Shown piece after piece: positions 60,388 through 64,000 of a stretch of DNA of 64,000 bases; within the stretch, counting starts at the first letter, position 1, and each line of letters begins with the position of its first letter. The position numbers were made by a program, and so were the translations under genes. The stretch is taken from NCBI RefSeq assembly GCF_945859685.1, contig NC_079148.1:86991007-87055006 (forward strand), read 5' to 3'. Source of the stretch: Eupeodes corollae (Eukaryota; Arthropoda; Insecta; Diptera; Syrphidae). Under the pieces are notes generated by a model that had not been told where the DNA came from, did no database searches, and saw only the letters and a list, made by a program, of their open reading frames with translations.

Positions 60388-61594
60388 TTGCATCAACATC
60401 GTACACTGTGCAACGATCTTACGATAGTATTAATTGACGCTATGTACAATGAAGCATTGATTACTATTGAGGATATTTGCATTATCATTGCCAACTTACC
60501 ACTCAGTAATTTCGGAATGCATTCACCAAATCGAAATGAATCTGATTTAATAAGCACTGAATTGAATCGGGAGCTACAATACAATACTGTAGAAATGCTC
60601 GAAATGTTTCACTAATGAATGAAGAACAAAGAACCGTTTATGACCACATTATACTTGTAGTTTCTGTAGTACAAGGTGGATTCTTTTTTTTTTTTTGATG
60701 GACCAGGTGGAACTAGCAAAACATTTTATATATTTCGTTAATTCTTGAAATACGATCAAATAATGGTATAGCATTGGTTGTTGCATCTTCTGCTTAAAAT
60801 CATCGCCATTGTGGCGTAATGTTGAAAAAGTACAACTGAAAGTAAATATGCCTGTTCAAATGTTTCAAGATCCACCCGCTGAAACATTCTCAAAACAACT
60901 GTTAGATAAAGGCGACGGAAAAGTTACTACAGATGAAACTGGATGCATAAAACTAGCGTTTGATTTCTGCAGAGTTTTGATTCGTAAGATGCTCACATAG
61001 ACCAGATATTTCCCAATGAACCCAGGAAATATACAAATCATGAGCGTCTGGCAGAAAGAACGATTTCAGCAGCAAAAAACTTGGATGTCAACGAAGTAAA
61101 TCTCAAGATACAACGTTTGTTGCCAGGAGACTTGGTGTCATACAAATCTATTAGTATAGTTTGTCATCCTACCGAAGCTGCAAATTATTCAACTGAGTTT
61201 TTGAACTCATTGAATTTACCAGGCATGTAACGATATAATTTACAACTGACGTTTGGATCTCCGGTAATTTTGCCCACCATGGTAACGGCACGCGATTTGT
61301 ATTAAAAAAATACATGGAAAATGTTATCGAAGCTATAATTCTAAATTGCAAATTCAGAGGTGAAAATATATTATTACCGCGAATCCCTATTATACCCACA
61401 AATGTGCTAATTCAATTCAAACGGCCTTAATTTTCAATTAGATTGACATATGGAATTTAATAAATTAAGAAATTAGTTTAGTGATTTGTTATTTTAATTT
61501 TTTGTCACTGTTTACAGTGTTCTATACCTATTTCTAGCAAAATATTCTCCAGAAATTATCTATATGACAAAACAACGTTTATCGGGTCAGCTAA
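60388..61594 (+). mobile_element. Helitron relic, helicase and 3' end
   Basis: Most complete Helitron here. The first frame (60388-60615) has NEALITIEDICIIIANLPLS and SPNRNESDLISTELNREL, the stretch before helicase motif I. NEEQRTVYDHIILVVS (60619-60666) and the Walker A GPGGTSKTF (near 60705) follow. After an internal deletion come WRNVEKVQLKVNMPVQM, PAETFSKQLLDKGDGKVTTD and, in another frame, ERTISAAKNLDVNEVNLKIQ, LPGDLVSYKSI and TEFLNSLNLPGM. The element ends CGGGTCAGCTAA at 61594 with a host T next, the CTRR terminus of Helitrons. No Rep domain or 5' end found. Dead. Confidence 0.82.
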
Positions 61595-63885
61595 TATCTA
61601 ATATATTTTAAAATGTCTATTTAAAAAATGTACAAACACAAATATCTCTCCAACCGTTAAAAATTCCATCTAACATTGCCCTACCATCATAATTTATAGG
61701 TACCTATCTAGATTTATAACAACCCCGATAAACTTAAAATACCTAAGCATGTAAAGCGATCGATTTATAAGAAGTTCCACACAAATTATTTCCTACCCAT
61801 AAAACTACTTGAACAAAACAACAACAAAAAACACCTAAATATATAAAGCAACATCACCCATTTACTTGCAAAAGTCCTTAAAAATTAACTGCAACCACAA
61901 ACTGAATCTTCTTCCACAATATTTGCCTCCTGTGGAGAAACAAATGTGGAGAGAATCAGCGCTACCGTGTGTCGCGTTGCGTCACCATCACCATTAGCTA
62001 TTCAACCAAGCAAATTGAAAGGGTTAAAAAAGAATTATTTAATCCCTTTCTGAGGAGATTTTTGACGGCCATTAATGGACACCCGTGGTGGTTGCACGTG
62101 CTTTAAGTAGATGGTTCGTGTACTCAATGAAGCTTTGCTTTTAGAAGAGCTTTAGCCTTTAAAATTTGTATTCTTACACATGGGTATATGTATAACTATG
62201 CAAATATATTTTCCCACACACGTTTATACATAACTTTATAAATGCAAAAGGATTTATAATCATAAAACAATACCTACCTATCTCTGTATTGTTCTTTTAT
62301 TAACATAAAAACTCCCCTTAATTTAAGTAGGCATAAGATGTATTACGTTGGGTTATTTTTCCTATGAACTTCAATTTATAAACTCCTGGCCATATTTGAT
62401 CCTGTTATAGGTACATTCTTAGATTGAATTGAGTTAGATAGGTATGTATATTTGTACCTTACCTATGTGTATAGCGAATATCAATATAATTTATATATTT
62501 TTTTGAAGAAGTACTCCCCTTTCGATTAAGACGAAGTATGATACGAAATTGAATGTAATATCCTGTCCTCTGACATTCCTATAGGTATCTGTGAGTTTGT
62601 TGCGAGTATCTTCTTGCAAGCGGTGCTTAAGCTTAATGGATATACACATCTTATCCTTGAACAAGGGCATCTCTTCAAAGATTCAACTGTCCGTACACAG
62701 TTTGTGTATAGATACGTATTTACTTGGATATACACCATTGAAATGGTTGGTTTATTTTCGAGGGTCTTATAGGTATTGTGTCTTCTTCTATACAAACTTA
62801 AATAGAGAACCTTTTGAGTTGAGATAAAATAGAATCCGCACAAAGATTTGATGGAATGAGAATTTAATGGACAATTTGTCTGAAGATGAACATCACATAA
62901 TAAGATTGATTAAATTTATTTTTTAAAGGAACTTAACACCTTTCATCACAGACCAATCACAAATCATCACTATTTTATTATATATATCGTATCATTGTGC
63001 AGATATGTGCTGTGCATTTACAATATATTTAACACATGGCTCCTGAATGTGAGATATGTTTTTTTGTATTGTATAAGTGAATTTACCTATGTAAATGTCA
63101 ATGTCAAATAACCATAAAGGGAAACTTTAACAAAACATCCCACAAAAATATTTGTCATCTTCACACCCCGGTTTGCGTTATAGATATTTTGTTTATTGGT
63201 ATATTTTTAGGAATTCATAAAAGCGCAGCAGCTGCTCTCAAATGCGTTTCGTCAAATTCGGCGTTCTTTGTTCAAAAAAGGCGGGTAAGATCTAGATTTG
63301 CCAGGGTTTATGTCACTGGGACATCATTTCATTATTTATATAGAAACTGTTGTTTGTTATGTCATCACGATCAACGATGAAGAGATAAAATGAAATGACA
63401 TCTTGATACTATGATAAATAAACATTACGTTTTGTGCGATTAAGTACTATTATATATGCGTTGATAGAAGATGGTTTCTCGAGAATCTAGATAACAAAAA
63501 CTAACTGAAACATTGTCTATATTATAAACTATTTGAATCCCTTAGAACCCTTTAGATGTAAGACTCAAATCACCACAAAGAGGATAACAATTTAGTACAA
63601 TTAAGCACAGAATTGAAACTAGGCCTTTTTACGAATATATGTGTAGGTACATAATATTCGTCAAGGTCTGAAGTTTTGAATAATCAGAACCTGACGTATT
63701 CCTTGCAGTTTTATCTATAGCATGGATCTTTTTTTTCGTAAAATAGTTTAATTTTTTGCAGTGTTTTGGATTTATAAAAGAAGTCTTTAATTGATTTTTT
63801 TCACAAAAATATACTTGTTTGGTATCACGTCATAATGTTTGATATAAAATTTAATTCAAGTTCCTAGAGTTATTGGTCCGTAAGA
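61595..63885. other. no recognisable gene; possible regulatory DNA
   Basis: AT-rich, with a less AT-rich patch at 61915-62110 (E-box CACGTG at 62095-62100; inverted repeat AAAGGGTTAAA / TTTAATCCCTTT at 62018-62049). TACCTA/TAGGTA words are frequent at 61700-62460. Opposed frames at 62526-62843 have no recognisable domain. Confidence 0.3.
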
Positions 63886-64000
63886 TATTTTGGGTTATTG
63901 TAATCGGTCCAATTTGTTGAATTGAAAATGTTGACATTTCTCGACGTTTCAAGGTCCCCAGAATCTAACTAAGAGATTTTAAGAAAGATTTCTGTGTATG
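63886..64000 (-). mobile_element. edge of a third copy of the 30.4-31.8 kb element
   Basis: The complement matches 31228-31345 in order: ATCTTTCTTAAAATC, GGGACCTTGAAACGTCGAG, AAATGTCAACATTTTCAAT, GGACCGATTACAATAAC. It runs off the right end of the window. Confidence 0.7.

Noticed and set aside
1..64000. CRISPR arrays, bacterial operons or intact viral genomes
   Set aside because: No regular spacer-repeat array, no dense collinear genes, and all polymerase-like sequences are LINE-type RT with no LTRs, gag or env.

Overview
The window is AT-rich animal DNA, best read as a brachyceran fly (Diptera). Evidence: one exon typical of the fly Vsx homeobox genes, dense decayed non-LTR retrotransposons, insect-type Helitrons and hAT relics, and fly-like short words such as TACGAGTA and TACCTA in the non-repeat DNA. 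Nothing suggests bacterial or viral DNA. The species cannot be fixed from the sequence.

Only one host coding segment is supported: a 5' coding exon on the minus strand (17505 down to 16953). It encodes the N-terminus of a Visual-system-homeobox (Vsx1/Vsx2-type) paired-like transcription factor, with an eh1-like FAIQELLGL motif, long Ala tracts, a His run and a splice donor. The homeodomain exons are not in the window; they should lie beyond coordinate 1, which would make 1-16952 mostly intron 1. A TATA box with a weak initiator-like sequence about 690 bases upstream of the ATG is a candidate promoter. Everything to the right of about 18.3 kb is then upstream or intergenic DNA, probably including enhancers.

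The rest is a transposon graveyard. Non-LTR retrotransposon (LINE) relics lie at 1.5-2.2, 5.6-6.3, 10.3-12.1, 12.8-15.5, 21.9-22.8, 22.8-23.5, 23.5-24.2, 27.0-28.2, 32.9-34.1, 35.3-35.7, 37.3-38.3, 53.8-54.8, 54.9-56.0 and 56.2-56.8 kb. All are broken by stops, frameshifts or internal deletions. Helitron helicase relics lie at 19.4-20.5, 32.3-32.9, 47.9-48.5 and 60.4-61.6 kb. DNA-transposon relics include a hAT with inverted repeats (3.2-4.6 kb), a second hAT transposase piece (8.2-8.9 kb), an unclassified inverted-repeat element (41.7-42.9 kb) and a tandem-repeat-filled element with a perfect 7-base target duplication (30.4-31.8 kb) that has related copies at 34.1-35.2 and 63.9-64.0 kb.

A tRNA-derived SINE family recurs eight to ten times. 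Its 3' end resembles the 3' end of the RTE-type LINE at 21.9 kb, suggesting a SINE/LINE partnership. With the 7-base-duplication tandem-repeat element, this is the most interesting content of the window.
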